Below are positions 1-9,196 of a DNA stretch of 64,000 nucleotides, in pieces (the stretch's first letter is position 1; every line of letters begins with the position of its first letter). The stretch spans positions 806,001-870,000 of the forward strand of contig CAWAZS010000004.1 of the NCBI GenBank assembly GCA_963786625.1. Reading direction: 5' to 3'. The DNA comes from CAIWHR01 sp963786625 (GTDB lineage Bacteria > Pseudomonadota > Gammaproteobacteria > Burkholderiales > Casimicrobiaceae). The translations under genes were made by a program, and so were the position numbers. Under the pieces are notes generated by a model, which searched no databases, was not told the origin of the DNA, and worked only from the letters and a program-made list of their open reading frames with translations.

Positions 1-453
1 GAGCCCACAGGCCATGGTGCCGCGACGGGCTGCGCAGCGGTTTGCGTCGATACGTTGCGTCATGTCCTGCTGGCCACCGATTTTTCGAAGCATGCGGGTG
101 CCGCGGAGCGCGCCGCCGTTGCATTGGCATCCGATGCGCAGCGTGTCGATTGCCTGGCCGTGCTGACAGCAGACGCCATCGACGCCACGCCCGCCTTGCC
201 GCTGATGGCCCGGGCAGCGCTGGACGCACTGGTCGCCCGGATCGATGCGGCGGGCGGTCACGGCGAGGCCCTGGTGATCGAAGGTGACCCCCATGAGGTG
301 ATCGCCCGCGTGGCGCAAGAGCGCGATTGTTCCCTGATCGTCTGCGGCAAGCATGGCCAGCACTGGGTGCAGAGCATGGTGATCGGCAGCACCGCGTTGC
401 GCCTTTGCGAAATGGCGGGGCGGCCCGTCCTGCTGGTGCCGGTGGGTCAGTGA
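1..453 (+). CDS. Universal stress protein (UspA family), 5' end outside window
   Basis: The reading frame is open from base 1 and ends with TGA at 451-453. From residue ~19 of the visible frame it reads as a complete UspA domain: a strand RHVLLATDFS and, near the end, the ATP-binding pattern G-x2-G-x9-GS (GKHGQHWVQSMVIGST) followed by RPVLLVPV. A TTG at 55 could start a single-domain protein, but the open upstream frame is also compatible with the second half of a tandem UspA protein. It lies immediately upstream of the hydrogenase maturation genes on the same strand, 280 bp before hupD. Usp proteins bind ATP and act in stress survival; a specific role here is not shown. Confidence 0.8.
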   Translation, partial: EPTGHGAATGCAAVCVDTLRHVLLATDFSKHAGAAERAAVALASDAQRVDCLAVLTADAIDATPALPLMARAALDALVARIDAAGGHGEALVIEGDPHEVIARVAQERDCSLIVCGKHGQHWVQSMVIGSTALRLCEMAGRPVLLVPVGQ

Positions 454-732
454 AGGTGAGTGGGCGGCTTCGGAGCCCATCGCACAGCCAATTGTGGACA
501 CCGCCTGGTTGGCCAAGCCGAGCTCAGTTGGTGAGGCACGCTGCACGCACGCGCAGCCCTTCCATTGAGGGAACGCGCGCGTACGCTGCGGTGGCGCTCG
601 CCCCCGTGGCGGCGCCAAGGTCGCTCGCACCCCGTCCCTCCACCCCGGTCTCGCTTGACCTGCCTCAATACGGCCCTCCGGCGGCAAGGTAGGCTTCGCT
701 CTGTTACGACCTGCGTAACAGAACGAGAGGTC
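454..732. other. Intergenic leader between usp and hupD
   Basis: About 280 bases with no supported gene. The only structure I can point to is a perfect inverted repeat at 701-721, just before the hupD ribosome binding site. I looked for a sigma-54 type -24/-12 element, common before hydrogenase operons, and did not find a convincing one. Confidence 0.5.
701..721. promoter_or_regulatory. Perfect inverted repeat upstream of hupD
   Basis: CTGTTACG (701-708) and CGTAACAG (714-721) are exact reverse complements separated by five bases. The element ends four bases before the presumed GAGAGG ribosome binding site of hupD (start 733). It could be an operator for a dimeric regulator or a leader stem-loop occluding the ribosome binding site. 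Symmetry and position are seen; function is inference. Confidence 0.45.
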
Positions 733-1362
733 ATGCAAGCCTGCGAAGTGCTGGTGCTCGGCATCGGCAACGTGCTCTGGGCCGACGAAGGTTTCGGCGT
801 GCGCGCGGTCGAGAGCCTGCACGCCGCGTATGCATTCCCGGAGGCGGTGACGCTGCAGGACGGCGGCACGCTCGGCTTGAACCTCTACGAGCCCGTCGCG
901 TCGGCGCGGCGGGTGCTCGTCTTCGACGCGATCGATTTCCACCTGCCGCCGGGCACGCTCAGGGTGTTGCGCGATGCCGAGGTTCCGGCGTGGGGCCGCA
1001 CCAAGCTGTCGCCGCACCAGACGGGATTCAACGACGTCCTGGCGCTGGCGCAGCTGAACGGCCGGGCTCCGGAGACGATCGTCGCCATCGGCGTCCAGCC
1101 GGTCGAGCTCGCGGACTTCGGGGGAAGCCTCACCGAGCCCGTGCGCGCGCGCATTCCCGAGGCCGTGGCGCTCGCGGCGCAGCAGCTGGCGGCCTGGGGC
1201 TACGCCGGCGTGCCGCGGCCCCCGGACGCGGTTTTCGAGCCGCTGAACGCGGTATCGCTCGCGCTCGCGAACTACGAATCCGGTCGTCCCTCGGCGGAGG
1301 ACGCCTGCCGCATCGGCGATGCGCGCGTGCTCGCGCGCGCGCTCGAGCCGCGCGGAGACTGA
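733..1362 (+). CDS. hupD: Hydrogenase maturation endopeptidase HupD/HoxM
   Basis: 209-residue protein of the HyaD/HupD protease family, which removes the C-terminal peptide of the [NiFe] large subunit after nickel insertion. The N terminus shows the family signature LGIGNVLWADEGFGVRAVE with the conserved acidic nickel-sensing residue; a second acidic motif is VFDAIDF and a histidine region is SPHQTG. The ATG at 733 is preceded by GAGAGG and matches the family N terminus; an upstream in-frame start at 565 would add an unrelated arginine-rich stretch. It is the first maturation gene of the operon, with hupF starting two bases after its stop. It implies that hydrogenase structural genes are encoded nearby, outside the window. 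Confidence 0.93.
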   Translation: MQACEVLVLGIGNVLWADEGFGVRAVESLHAAYAFPEAVTLQDGGTLGLNLYEPVASARRVLVFDAIDFHLPPGTLRVLRDAEVPAWGRTKLSPHQTGFNDVLALAQLNGRAPETIVAIGVQPVELADFGGSLTEPVRARIPEAVALAAQQLAAWGYAGVPRPPDAVFEPLNAVSLALANYESGRPSAEDACRIGDARVLARALEPRGD

Positions 1363-1364
1363 CG

Positions 1365-1670
1365 ATGTGCGTCGGCGTGCCGATGCTGATCGTGGGCGCG
1401 GAGCCGGGGATCGCGGTCTGCGAGGGCCGCGGCCGGCGCGAGCGGATCAGCATGCTGCTGCCGGGCGATCAGCCCGTCGGCACGTGGATCCTCGCCTACC
1501 AGGGGTCCGCGGTGCGCACGATGACGCCCGACGAGGCCGCGGAGACGGGCGCCGCGCTCGACGCGCTCGAAGCGGCGCTCGCGGGCGAGACCGATCTCGA
1601 TCGCTACTTTGCCGACCTCTCGACGCGCGAGCCGCAGCTGCCGCCGCATCTCAAAGGAAGCACGCCATGA
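1365..1670 (+). CDS. hupF: HypC-like hydrogenase chaperone HupF/HoxL
   Basis: 101-residue HypC paralogue. It begins Met-Cys-Val-Gly-Val-Pro, the N-terminal Cys2 being the residue that HypC-type chaperones use to carry the Fe(CN)2CO group and contact the large subunit. It is longer than HypC proper (the 77-residue copy at 8963) because of a C-terminal extension, typical of HupF/HoxL, which helps protect the metal centre of aerobic membrane-bound hydrogenases during assembly. Start 1365 follows the hupD stop by two bases and its TGA overlaps the hupG ATG (ATGA), indicating translational coupling. Confidence 0.92.
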   Translation: MCVGVPMLIVGAEPGIAVCEGRGRRERISMLLPGDQPVGTWILAYQGSAVRTMTPDEAAETGAALDALEAALAGETDLDRYFADLSTREPQLPPHLKGSTP

Positions 1671-2155
1671 CGACCGTCGCGCCGATTCCCATGCCGCTGG
1701 CCGCGGGCGCCGACGCGCGGCTCTATCCGCCGATCGCGCGGCTCTTCGCGGCGCACGGATACACGGAGGTCCGGGCCGACAATTTCGACGCCGTCGCCGG
1801 CCGCGCCGGACACACGCTGCTGTTGTTCACCGAAGACCCGATCCGGTACAAGGAGACGCTCGATCTCGCGGTGATCGTGCCGGAGATCGCGCGGGCGTTT
1901 CCCGGGCGCTTCGCCGTCGGCGTGCTGCTGCCGGAGGCGGCGCGCGAGTTCCATGCGCGCTACGGCTTCCGCCGCTGGCCGGCGTTCGTGCTGCTCAGGG
2001 ACGGAGAGTACGTGGGCGCCGTGGACGGGCTGCGCAACTGGGACGAATACGTCGACGAGGTCGCCCGCCTGCTCGCGGCGGCGCCGACCCGTCCGCCGAC
2101 GGTGGGCATTGCAGTGAAGGGCGCGGGCGAGGCGCCCGGCGCCTGCGGCAGCTGA
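1667..2155 (+). CDS. hupG: Hydrogenase accessory protein HupG/HoxO (HyaE family)
   Basis: 162-residue protein of the HyaE/HupG family, thioredoxin-fold proteins lacking the catalytic CxxC. The stretch RYKETLDLAVIVPEIARAF followed by FAVGVLLPEAARE and a cis-Pro-like WPAFVLLRDG is typical. HyaE/HoxO proteins act as chaperones of the Tat-exported small subunit precursor, delaying export until cofactors are inserted. The gene overlaps hupF by four bases and precedes hupH by 31 bases, the same order as hoxL-hoxO-hoxQ in the Cupriavidus membrane-bound hydrogenase operon. Confidence 0.9.
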   Translation: MTTVAPIPMPLAAGADARLYPPIARLFAAHGYTEVRADNFDAVAGRAGHTLLLFTEDPIRYKETLDLAVIVPEIARAFPGRFAVGVLLPEAAREFHARYGFRRWPAFVLLRDGEYVGAVDGLRNWDEYVDEVARLLAAAPTRPPTVGIAVKGAGEAPGACGS

Positions 2156-2186
2156 CCGTGCGACAAGCTACCCTGGGGGTGATGCG

Positions 2187-3067
2187 ATGAACGACTTCCC
2201 GATTCCCGTGCGCATGGTCGGCGCGGGCTCGCAACCGGCCGACGACGACGAGCTGCAGTACCTCCCGATGCCGCGCGAGATGAACACGTTCCGGATGCCG
2301 ATCGTCCCGGAGCGCGTGGATGCGGAGCCGCTGACCGAATCGCGCGACCTGCTCGCGGCCTTTCTGCGCGAGCTGGAGCGCTGGAACCCGGAAGCCGATC
2401 GCCTGCGGTCCGCAGCTCGACCTGTCCGCCGTGTCGCCGAAGGCGCTGGAGATCACCAACCAGATGCTCGGCGAAGGCGAGGTCAGCATCCAGATCGGCG
2501 GCGCGCACGCGGTGCGCATCCAGGAGAGCGTGTTCACGGGGCTCTGGCGGGTGTGCACGCTGGACGGCGACGGCAGGCTCTGCCGGCGACCGGCTGGAAG
2601 CCGCGGCGCTGCCGCGCGTCGTCGTCGACGCCGCGCGCGCCGCCGCGCTGCCGCGCCTCGCGCCGATCGCGATTCCTGCCGGCGCGATGAACTCGCCGGC
2701 CGTCATCAACGAGATCAGCGCGCAGATGCACGCGCAGCGTCCCGGGAGCCGCGCCCACGTCGTCAACCTGACGCTGTTCCCGCTGACGCCCGACGACCAC
2801 GCGGTGCTCGACGCGGTGCTGCCGGTCGGGCCGGTCGCGCTGATCTCGCGCGGCTTCGGCAACTGCCGGATCACCTCGACGCTCGCCCGCGACGTCTGGC
2901 GCGTCCAGTACTTCAACAGCATGAACACGCTGATCCTCAACACGATCGAGGTCGTCGAGGTCCCCGAAGTGGCGCTCGCCGCCGCCGAGGACCTCGTCGA
3001 CAGCCGCGTCCGGCTCGCCGAGCTCGTCGACTGGATGAGCGAGTCCTGCGCCGAGCCCGCCGGGTGA
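2187..3067 (+). CDS. hupH: Hydrogenase accessory protein HupH/HoxQ (frame broken twice)
   Basis: Three consecutive frames make one HupH/HyaF-family protein of about 292 residues. The N-terminal part (LQYLPMPREMNTFRMP) starts at ATG 2187, the middle part contains SPKALEITNQMLGEGEVS, and the C-terminal part contains VISRGFGNCRITST-type sequence ending ISRGFG...NTRLIN-like LNTIEVVEVPEV. Each switch needs one extra base: at 2405-2406 (Leu codon written CTGC) and 2580-2581 (Leu codon written CTCT). HupH/HoxQ works with HupG/HoxO on the small subunit. The conserved order and complete family length argue that this is a real gene with consensus errors rather than a pseudogene. Confidence 0.85.
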
Positions 3068-3071
3068 TCCG

Positions 3072-3287
3072 ATGTCCGGCCTGAAGGGATTCGACGACGG
3101 AACGAGGTCCGGCCCCGGCACGCGGATGGAGTGCAACGTGTGCTGGTACGTCTACGACCCGGCCGAGGGCGACGTCGTCTGGCAGATCCCCGCGGGCACG
3201 CCGTTCGCGCAGCTGCCGCCGCACTGGACCTGCCCGAACTGCTCGGCGACCAAGGACCGCTTCCTGGTGGTGCCCGATGACCAGTAG
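3072..3287 (+). CDS. hupI: Rubredoxin HupI/HoxR
   Basis: 71-residue rubredoxin with the two iron-binding CxxC pairs, ECNVCWYVYDPAEGD and WTCPNCSATKDRF, on a short N-terminal extension. HupI/HoxR belongs to the accessory set of membrane-bound hydrogenases that mature in air; in Cupriavidus HoxR is needed for correct FeS cluster assembly of the small subunit under oxygen. It starts five bases after hupH and overlaps hupJ by eleven bases. Confidence 0.95.
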   Translation: MSGLKGFDDGTRSGPGTRMECNVCWYVYDPAEGDVVWQIPAGTPFAQLPPHWTCPNCSATKDRFLVVPDDQ

Positions 3288-3921
3288 CGTCGTCCGCGAC
3301 GTTCGGCTCCCGGACGGCGCCGGTGCGGCCCGCGGTCCCGCCGAGGACGCGCGCGACGCCGCCTTGCGGCCGGATCCCTCGGCCATGCTGACCGCGGTGT
3401 TTCGCGCGGCCGCCACGCGCATGGAGGGGCTCGCGTTCGTCAATCCCGCGCTCGACGTGGAGGCGGTCGGCTTCGCGCCGTGGCAGGGACACTGGCTCGG
3501 CGTGATGGTGACGCCGTGGTTCATGAACCTGACGCTCGCCCCGGCCGATCCCGCCGCGTGGCAGCCGCTGGCGCTGGGCGCCAAGCGGCGCTACCGCTTT
3601 CCCGCGGGCGACTACGAGTTCATCGGCGCGCACGACGCGGCGTTCGGCGATTACCAGGTCTGCTCGCTGTTCTCGCCGATGGAGCGCTTCGAGGATCACG
3701 CCGCGGCGCGGCTCGTCGCGCAGCTCGCGCGCGACGCGCTGTTCGATCCGGCCAACGCGGAAGTCCCGGCGCTGCCGGCGGCGACCCTGTCGCCGGCCGA
3801 CGCCAACGACGCATCGCCGGGTCCGCTTGCGCAGCTCGAAGCCACGCTCGATGCGCCGCTGTCGAAGCGCGAATTCCTGCGCGGGCGATTCCTGCCCGGC
3901 GACCGTGACGATCGAAGGTGA
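3277..3921 (+). CDS. hupJ: Hydrogenase assembly chaperone HupJ/HoxT
   Basis: 214-residue protein of the HupJ/HoxT family ([NiFe]-hydrogenase assembly chaperone). The diagnostic central region contains PWFMNLTLAP and FPAGDYEFIGAHD, and a C-terminal segment LSKREFLRGRFLPG is shared with family members. The start ATG 3277 lies inside the end of hupI, and its end overlaps the presumed GTG start of hupK. Its biochemical role is not well defined; deletion mutants in other bacteria are affected in hydrogenase assembly under oxygen. Confidence 0.88.
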   Translation: MTSSVVRDVRLPDGAGAARGPAEDARDAALRPDPSAMLTAVFRAAATRMEGLAFVNPALDVEAVGFAPWQGHWLGVMVTPWFMNLTLAPADPAAWQPLALGAKRRYRFPAGDYEFIGAHDAAFGDYQVCSLFSPMERFEDHAAARLVAQLARDALFDPANAEVPALPAATLSPADANDASPGPLAQLEATLDAPLSKREFLRGRFLPGDRDDRR

Positions 3922-5083
3922 ACTGACCGTGCGGCTCGACTGGGACGGACGCCGCGTGCGCAAGGCCACGGTCCGCTCGACGCGGCCGTTCGCGGCGGCG
4001 CGCGTGCTCGTCGGCAGGGCGCCCGCGGAGGCGGCGCGGACCGCGCCCCGGCTGTTCAGCATCTGCGCCCACGCGCAGGCCGCGGCCGCCGCCGGCGCCG
4101 TCGAGGCCGCAACCGGCCGCACGCCGCCGCGCGGAGTCCTCGCCGCGCGCGAGGCCGCCGTGGTGCTCGAGGCGATCCAGGAATACCTGTGGCGCATCCT
4201 CCTCGATTGGCCGCAGGCGATGGGCCATGACGCCGAGACCGGGCCCGTCGCCGCCGCGCGTCAGCTCGTCGCGCCCGCCCTGGCGCGCGCCGCACTGCAG
4301 GGCCAGGCGATGGAGAGCGATGCGCCGGAAGCGTCGGCGGCCATTCCCGACGAGCTCGCATCGGAGCTCGCGCGGCTCGTCACGCAGCACGTCTACGGCA
4401 TGCCGCCGTCGGCGTGGCTCGCGCTCGGCGACGCCGATGCGCTGGCCGCGTGGTCGGCGCGCGCGCCCACGCTGCCCGCGCGGCTCTACGGCGAGCTGTG
4501 CGCGAAGTCGCCCGCGCTCGGCCGCAGCGACGTCGCGTTGATGCCCTCGCCGCGGCGCGAGGCGCTGCTCGCGGCCGTCGTTCCGGCGATGCGCACGACC
4601 TCCGGATTCGAATGCGCGCCACTGTGGGAGGGCGTGCCGGTCGAGACGGGGGCGCTTGCGCGCACGCGCGCGCACCCGCTCGTCGCGGCTGTCTTGACAC
4701 GATACGGCAATGCGGTGCCGGCACGGATGGCGGCGCGGCTCGCGGAGCTCGCGCTCCTCATCGACCGGATGGCCGGCTCGCCGGCCGGCGATGCGCGCCC
4801 GCCGTGGGTCGACGCGTTCCCGCTGGCGAACGGCGAGGGACTGGCCGCGGTGCAGACCGCGCGCGGCCTGCTGCTGCACCGTGCGGTGGTGACCGGCGAG
4901 CGGGTCTCCGCCTACCAGATCGTCGCGCCGACCGAATGGAACTTCCACCCGGCGGGCGCGCTCGTGCGCGGCCTCGAGGGTGCCGAGGCCCGCGACGAGG
5001 CGGCCCTCGCATCGGATGCGCGCCTCGTGGTGCAGGCGCTCGATCCCTGCGTCGCCTGCCGTGTCGAGGTTGCCCATGCATGA
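3905..5083 (+). CDS. hupK: Hydrogenase maturation scaffold HupK/HoxV
   Basis: 392-residue protein resembling a degenerate [NiFe] large subunit. The C terminus carries LDPCVACRVEV, mimicking the large-subunit DPCxxCxxH motif, and an N-terminal SICAHAQAAA stands where the first cysteine motif would be. FECAPLWEGVPVETGALART matches the family core. HupK/HoxV is proposed to be the scaffold on which the Fe(CN)2CO unit is built before transfer to the large subunit in aerobic hydrogenases. I chose GTG 3905 because the preceding residues in frame are arginine-rich and overlap hupJ; no ATG is available nearby. The stop overlaps hypA by eight bases. Confidence 0.87.
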   Translation: MTIEGELTVRLDWDGRRVRKATVRSTRPFAAARVLVGRAPAEAARTAPRLFSICAHAQAAAAAGAVEAATGRTPPRGVLAAREAAVVLEAIQEYLWRILLDWPQAMGHDAETGPVAAARQLVAPALARAALQGQAMESDAPEASAAIPDELASELARLVTQHVYGMPPSAWLALGDADALAAWSARAPTLPARLYGELCAKSPALGRSDVALMPSPRREALLAAVVPAMRTTSGFECAPLWEGVPVETGALARTRAHPLVAAVLTRYGNAVPARMAARLAELALLIDRMAGSPAGDARPPWVDAFPLANGEGLAAVQTARGLLLHRAVVTGERVSAYQIVAPTEWNFHPAGALVRGLEGAEARDEAALASDARLVVQALDPCVACRVEVAHA

Positions 5084-5417
5084 GATGGCGATCGCCGAGG
5101 GCATGCTGCAGCTCGTCGAGGACACGGCGCGCAAGAACGGCGCCACGCGCGTCACCGCGGTGCGGCTCGAGCTGGGCGCGCTGTCGCACGTGGAGCGCGA
5201 GGCGCTGTGCTTCTGCTTCGACGCGGTCGCCAGGGGCGGCGTCGCGCAGGGTGCCGTGCTGGAGATCGATGCGACGCCCGGCGCCGCGTGGTGCATGCCC
5301 TGCGGCGCGCGGGTCCCGCTCGCGCATCTGGGCGACCCCTGCCCGCGCTGCGGCGGCTGGCAGCTCAACGTGGTGCAGGGCGAGGACATGCGGGTGAAGG
5401 AAATCGAGATCGCGTAG
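5076..5417 (+). CDS. hypA: Hydrogenase nickel incorporation protein HypA
   Basis: 113-residue HypA. The nickel-binding N terminus Met-His-Glu-Met is intact, and the zinc site is present as CMPCG and CPRCGG. HypA delivers nickel to the large subunit together with HypB. The start at ATG 5076 gives His2, which is essential in the family; the gene overlaps hupK by eight bases and is followed 44 bases later by hypB, whose AAGGAGAG ribosome binding site is in the gap. Confidence 0.95.
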   Translation: MHEMAIAEGMLQLVEDTARKNGATRVTAVRLELGALSHVEREALCFCFDAVARGGVAQGAVLEIDATPGAAWCMPCGARVPLAHLGDPCPRCGGWQLNVVQGEDMRVKEIEIA

Positions 5418-5461
5418 GCTGCTGCCGGCAGCGCGATGGAGCTTGGGCAAGGAGAGCGATC

Positions 5462-6590
5462 ATGTGCACGACCTGCGGCTGCGGCCAGGGTGAGACGACG
5501 ATCGAAGGCAAGCCGGTCGACGAGCATGCGCACGTCCACGGGCACGTTCACGAGCACGCGGACGGCACCGTGCACTCGCATCCGCATGACCACGACCATG
5601 ACCACGAGCATGGGCATGCACACGAGCACGCGCACGCTCATCCGGCCGGCGAGCACGTCCACTGGCGCCAGCACGCCGACGGCACGTGGCACAGCCATGT
5701 CCACGGCGGCGGCAGTCCGCATGCGCTCGGCGCGGCCGCGGGGCTTTCGGCCGGGCTCTCCGCCACGCACGCGCCGGGCCTGTCCGAAGCGCGGCGGGTG
5801 CAGATCGAGCAGGACATCCTCGCCAAGAACGACGCGTACGCGGCGCAGAACCGGCGCCTGTTCGCCGACCGCGGAATCTTCGCGTTGAACCTCGTGTCGA
5901 GCCCGGGCTCGGGCAAGACGACGCTGCTCACGCGCACGATCGAAGCGCTGCGGGGGCGCGTCGCGGTGGCGGTGATCGAGGGCGACCAGCAGACGTCGCT
6001 CGACGCCGACCGCATCCGCGCGACCGGCGCGGCGGCGGTGCAGGTCAACACCGGCAAGGGCTGTCATCTCGACGCGCACATGGTGGGCCGGGCGCTGTCG
6101 ACGCTGAACCCGGCCGACGGCAGCCTGCTGCTGATCGAGAACGTCGGCAACCTGGTCTGTCCGGCCGCCTTCGATCTGGGCGAGGCGCACAAGGTCGTCG
6201 TGCTGTCGGTGACCGAGGGCGACGACAAGCCGCTCAAGTATCCCGACATGTTCCATGCCGCGGACCTCCTGCTCGTCAACAAGATCGATCTGCTGCCGCA
6301 CGTGCAGTTCGACGTCGACGCGGCGATCGGCTACGCGCACCGGATGCGTCCGGGCCTGCCCGCGATGCGGATCTCGGCGACCACCGGCGAAGGCTTCGCC
6401 GAGTGGCTCGCCTGGCTCGAGCACGGGGTCGCGACGGCGCGGGCGGCTCGCGAGCAGAGCGTCGAGGCGCTGCGCCGTCGCGTCGCGGAGCTCGAAGCGG
6501 AGCTCGCGCGCCGGCCGCGGAGTGACGTTGGACGACGCGCCGGGCCAGCGCGTCTTGGCACGACTGCGCCAGCCGCGAGCGCCGTCATGA
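5462..6590 (+). CDS. hypB: Hydrogenase nickel GTPase HypB, His-rich (frame broken near the end)
   Basis: GTPase of about 375 residues. It starts MCTTCGCG, the high-affinity nickel-binding CxxCGC motif, then a histidine-rich stretch (residues ~20-85) for nickel storage. The SIMIBI GTPase domain shows SSPGSGKTT (P-loop), GDQQTSLDADR, ENVGNLVCP and NKIDLL. Without correction the frame runs straight into hypF, which would be an artificial fusion. One extra base at about 6520-6521 (Arg codon written CGGA) puts the stop at 6588-6590, overlapping the hypF ATG as ATGA like most junctions in this operon. A different correction would stop it at 6525, so the last ~20 residues are uncertain. Confidence 0.9.
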
Positions 6591-8960
6591 CTTCGACGCA
6601 ACTGCTGTCCCGCCCGGCGCTGGTGCGCCGGCGCATCGTCGTGCGCGGCATCGTGCAGGGCGTGGGCTTCCGGCCTTTCGTCTGGCGGCTCGCGACCGAG
6701 CTGTCGCTCGCCGGCTGGGTGCGCAACGACGCGGCCGGCGTGACGATCGAGGTGCAGGGCGAGGGCGAGCGCGTGCTGGAGCTGGCGCGACGCCTGCGTG
6801 CCGACGCGCCGGCGCTCGCCCGCGTGGACAGCGTGGCCGTGGCCGAGTGCCCGCTGGCGGAGGGCGGCGACGGCTTCGCGATCGAGGAGAGCGGCGGCGG
6901 GCCCGCGGGCACGGCGATCGGCCCCGACAGCGCGATCTGCGCCGATTGCCTGGCCGAGCTCTTCGACCCGGCCGAATCGGCGCTACCGCCACGCGTTCAT
7001 CAACTGCACGAACTGCGGACCGCGCTACACGATCACCCGCGGCCTGCCTTACGACCGCGCGATGACCAGCATGGCGGCGTTCACGCAGTGCGCGGAGTGC
7101 GCCGCGGAGTACCGGTCGCCGCGCGATCGCCGCTTCCACGCCGAGCCGAATGCCTGCGCCGCGTGCGGGCCGCGCCTCGCGCTGCTCGACGCCGCGGGCG
7201 CGCCGATCGCGGGCGTCGATCCGCTGGCCGCGACCCTCGCTGCGCTCGCGCGCGGCGAGATCGTCGCGATCAAGGGGCTCGGCGGCTTTCATCTGGCCTG
7301 CGACGCGCGCAACGCCGCGTCGGTCGCCGCGCTGCGGGAGCGCAAGGCGCGGGAGGAGAAGCCTTTTGCCGTGATGGCCGCCAACCCGGCATCGCTGCTG
7401 CCGTGGGTCGACGCGTCGCCCGCCGAGCGGGCGCTGCTCGAATCGGCGGAGCGCCCGATCGTGCTGCTGCGCAAGCGCGACGGCGCCGACGACGCGCTGC
7501 CCGGCGTCGCGCCGGGGCTGGCGTGGCTCGGCGCGATGCTGCCGTACACACCGCTCCAGTATCTGCTGTTCCACGAAGCGGCAGGCCGGCCCGCGGGGAC
7601 CGCGTGGCTCGGCGAGCCGCAGGCGCTCGTCCTCGTGATGACCAGCGCGAATCCGGGCGGCGAGCCGCTGGTGACCGGCAACGACGAGGCCCGCGCGCGC
7701 CTCGCCGGGATCGCCGACACGTTCCTCGTCCACGACCGGGACATCGTGATCCGCTGCGACGACAGCGTCGTGCGCGCGGTGAGCTCCGCGGCGTCAGCCG
7801 CAAGCGTGGGGGCACGTGCTGCGGGTCCGCAGTTCGTCCGGCGCGCGCGCGGCTACACGCCGCGGGCCATCCGCCTCGACCGCGCCGGCCCCTCGGTGGT
7901 CGCGGTCGGCGGCTACTTCAAGAGCACGGTCTGCGTCACGCGCGGCGACGAGGCGTTCGTCTCGCAGCACATCGGCGACCTCGACAATGCGCCGACCTGC
8001 GCCGCGCTGGAGCAGGCCCTCGCGCACCTCGTCGCGATCCTCGACGTCGAGCCGGCGATGATCGCGCACGATCTGCATCCCGACTTCTTCAGCACCCGGC
8101 ACGCGGGCGAGCTCGCGGCGCGGTGGCGCGTGCCGCTGCACGCGGTGCAGCATCACCATGCGCACATCGCGGCGGTCGCCGCCGAGCACCGCGTCGATGC
8201 GCCGCTGCTGGGGCTCGCGCTCGACGGCGTGGGACTCGGCACCGACGGCGGGGCGTGGGGCGGCGAGCTGCTGTACCTCGACGGCGCGCGCTGCGAGCGC
8301 CTGGGGCGGCTCGCGCCGCTGCGCCTGCCCGGCGGCGACCGCGCGGCCCGCGAGCCCTGGCGCATGGCCGCGGCCGCGCTCGCGCGCGCCGGCCGCGCCG
8401 AGGAGATCGCGTCGCGCTACGCCGACGAGCCGGCGCACGCGGCCGTGGCGACGATGCTCGCGCGCGGCTTCAACGCGCCGGAGACGAGCAGCATGGGCCG
8501 CTGGTTCGACGCCGCGGCCGGGTTGCTCGGCGTCCGGCGACGCATGGCTTTCGAAGGGCAGGCGGCGATGCTGCTCGAAGGGCTCGCCGAGCGCCACGGT
8601 CCCGTGCCGGCGGAGCACGACCTGTACGCGATCACTCTGGCCAACGAGCTCGACCTGACCGCGCTCGCCATGCGCGTTGCGCAGGAGCGCGATCCGGCGT
8701 TCGGCGCCGCGCTGTTTCATGCGACGCTCGTCGCGGCGCTGGCCGAGTGGGTCACGCGCGCCGCCGAGGCGCTCGATCTGACCACGGTCGCCGGCGCCGG
8801 CGGCTGCTTCCTCAACGCGATCCTCGCGCGCGGACTGCGCGCCACGCTCGGCGCGAGGAATCTGACGATGCTCGAGGCCCAGGCGGTTCCCCCGAACGAC
8901 GGCGGCCTGTCGCTCGGACAGGCGTGGGTCGCGCAGCGCGTGCTGGCCCGCGGAGGCTGA
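6587..8960 (+). CDS. hypF: Carbamoyltransferase HypF (frame broken once)
   Basis: HypF of about 790 residues makes the cyanide ligand precursor from carbamoyl phosphate and ATP and transfers it to HypE. Domains in order: acylphosphatase (RGIVQGVGFRPFVWRL), two zinc fingers (CADC...CTNCG and CAEC...CAACG), YrdC-like domain (EIVAIKGLGGFHLACDA), and the Kae1-like carbamoyltransferase domain (VQHHHAHIAAVAAEH, MAFEGQAAM). The frame is interrupted inside the first zinc finger at 6973-6974, where an Ala codon is written GCCG; removing one base restores the spacing between CADC and CTNC. It overlaps hypB and is followed two bases later by hypC. Confidence 0.94.
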
Positions 8961-8962
8961 CC

Positions 8963-9196
8963 ATGTGCCTCGCGATTCCCGCGCGCGTGGTCGACCTGCC
9001 CGAGCCGGACGTCGCGCTGATCGACGTCGGCGGCGTGCAGAAGCGGATCTCGCTCGCGCTCGTCGACGACGTGCGGCCCGGCGACTACGTCATCGTCCAC
9101 GTCGGCTACGCGCTGACCAGGCTCGATCCCGACGAGGCCGAGCGCACGCTCGCGACCTTCGCCGAGGCCGGGCTCCTTCCCGCGGCCCCCGGGTGA
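8963..9196 (+). CDS. hypC: Hydrogenase assembly chaperone HypC
   Basis: 77-residue HypC beginning MCLAIPARVVD with Cys2, the residue that coordinates the Fe(CN)2CO unit while HypC shuttles between HypD and the large subunit. It is the general chaperone, whereas hupF upstream is the specialised paralogue. Start ATG 8963 is two bases after the hypF stop; its own stop overlaps the GTG start of hypD (GTGA). Confidence 0.95.
   Translation: MCLAIPARVVDLPEPDVALIDVGGVQKRISLALVDDVRPGDYVIVHVGYALTRLDPDEAERTLATFAEAGLLPAAPG

Noticed and set aside
1960..6601. Very long open frames on the opposite strand of the hydrogenase, efflux and Mla genes (up to ~1300 codons)
   Set aside because: They are arginine-rich mirror frames typical of high-GC DNA, with no domain resemblance, and lie opposite clearly functional genes.
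5462..9196. A single HypB-HypF fusion protein
   Set aside because: The open frame across the junction results from one extra base near the end of hypB. Both proteins have complete family boundaries, and a stop overlapping the hypF ATG appears after correction, as at the neighbouring junctions.
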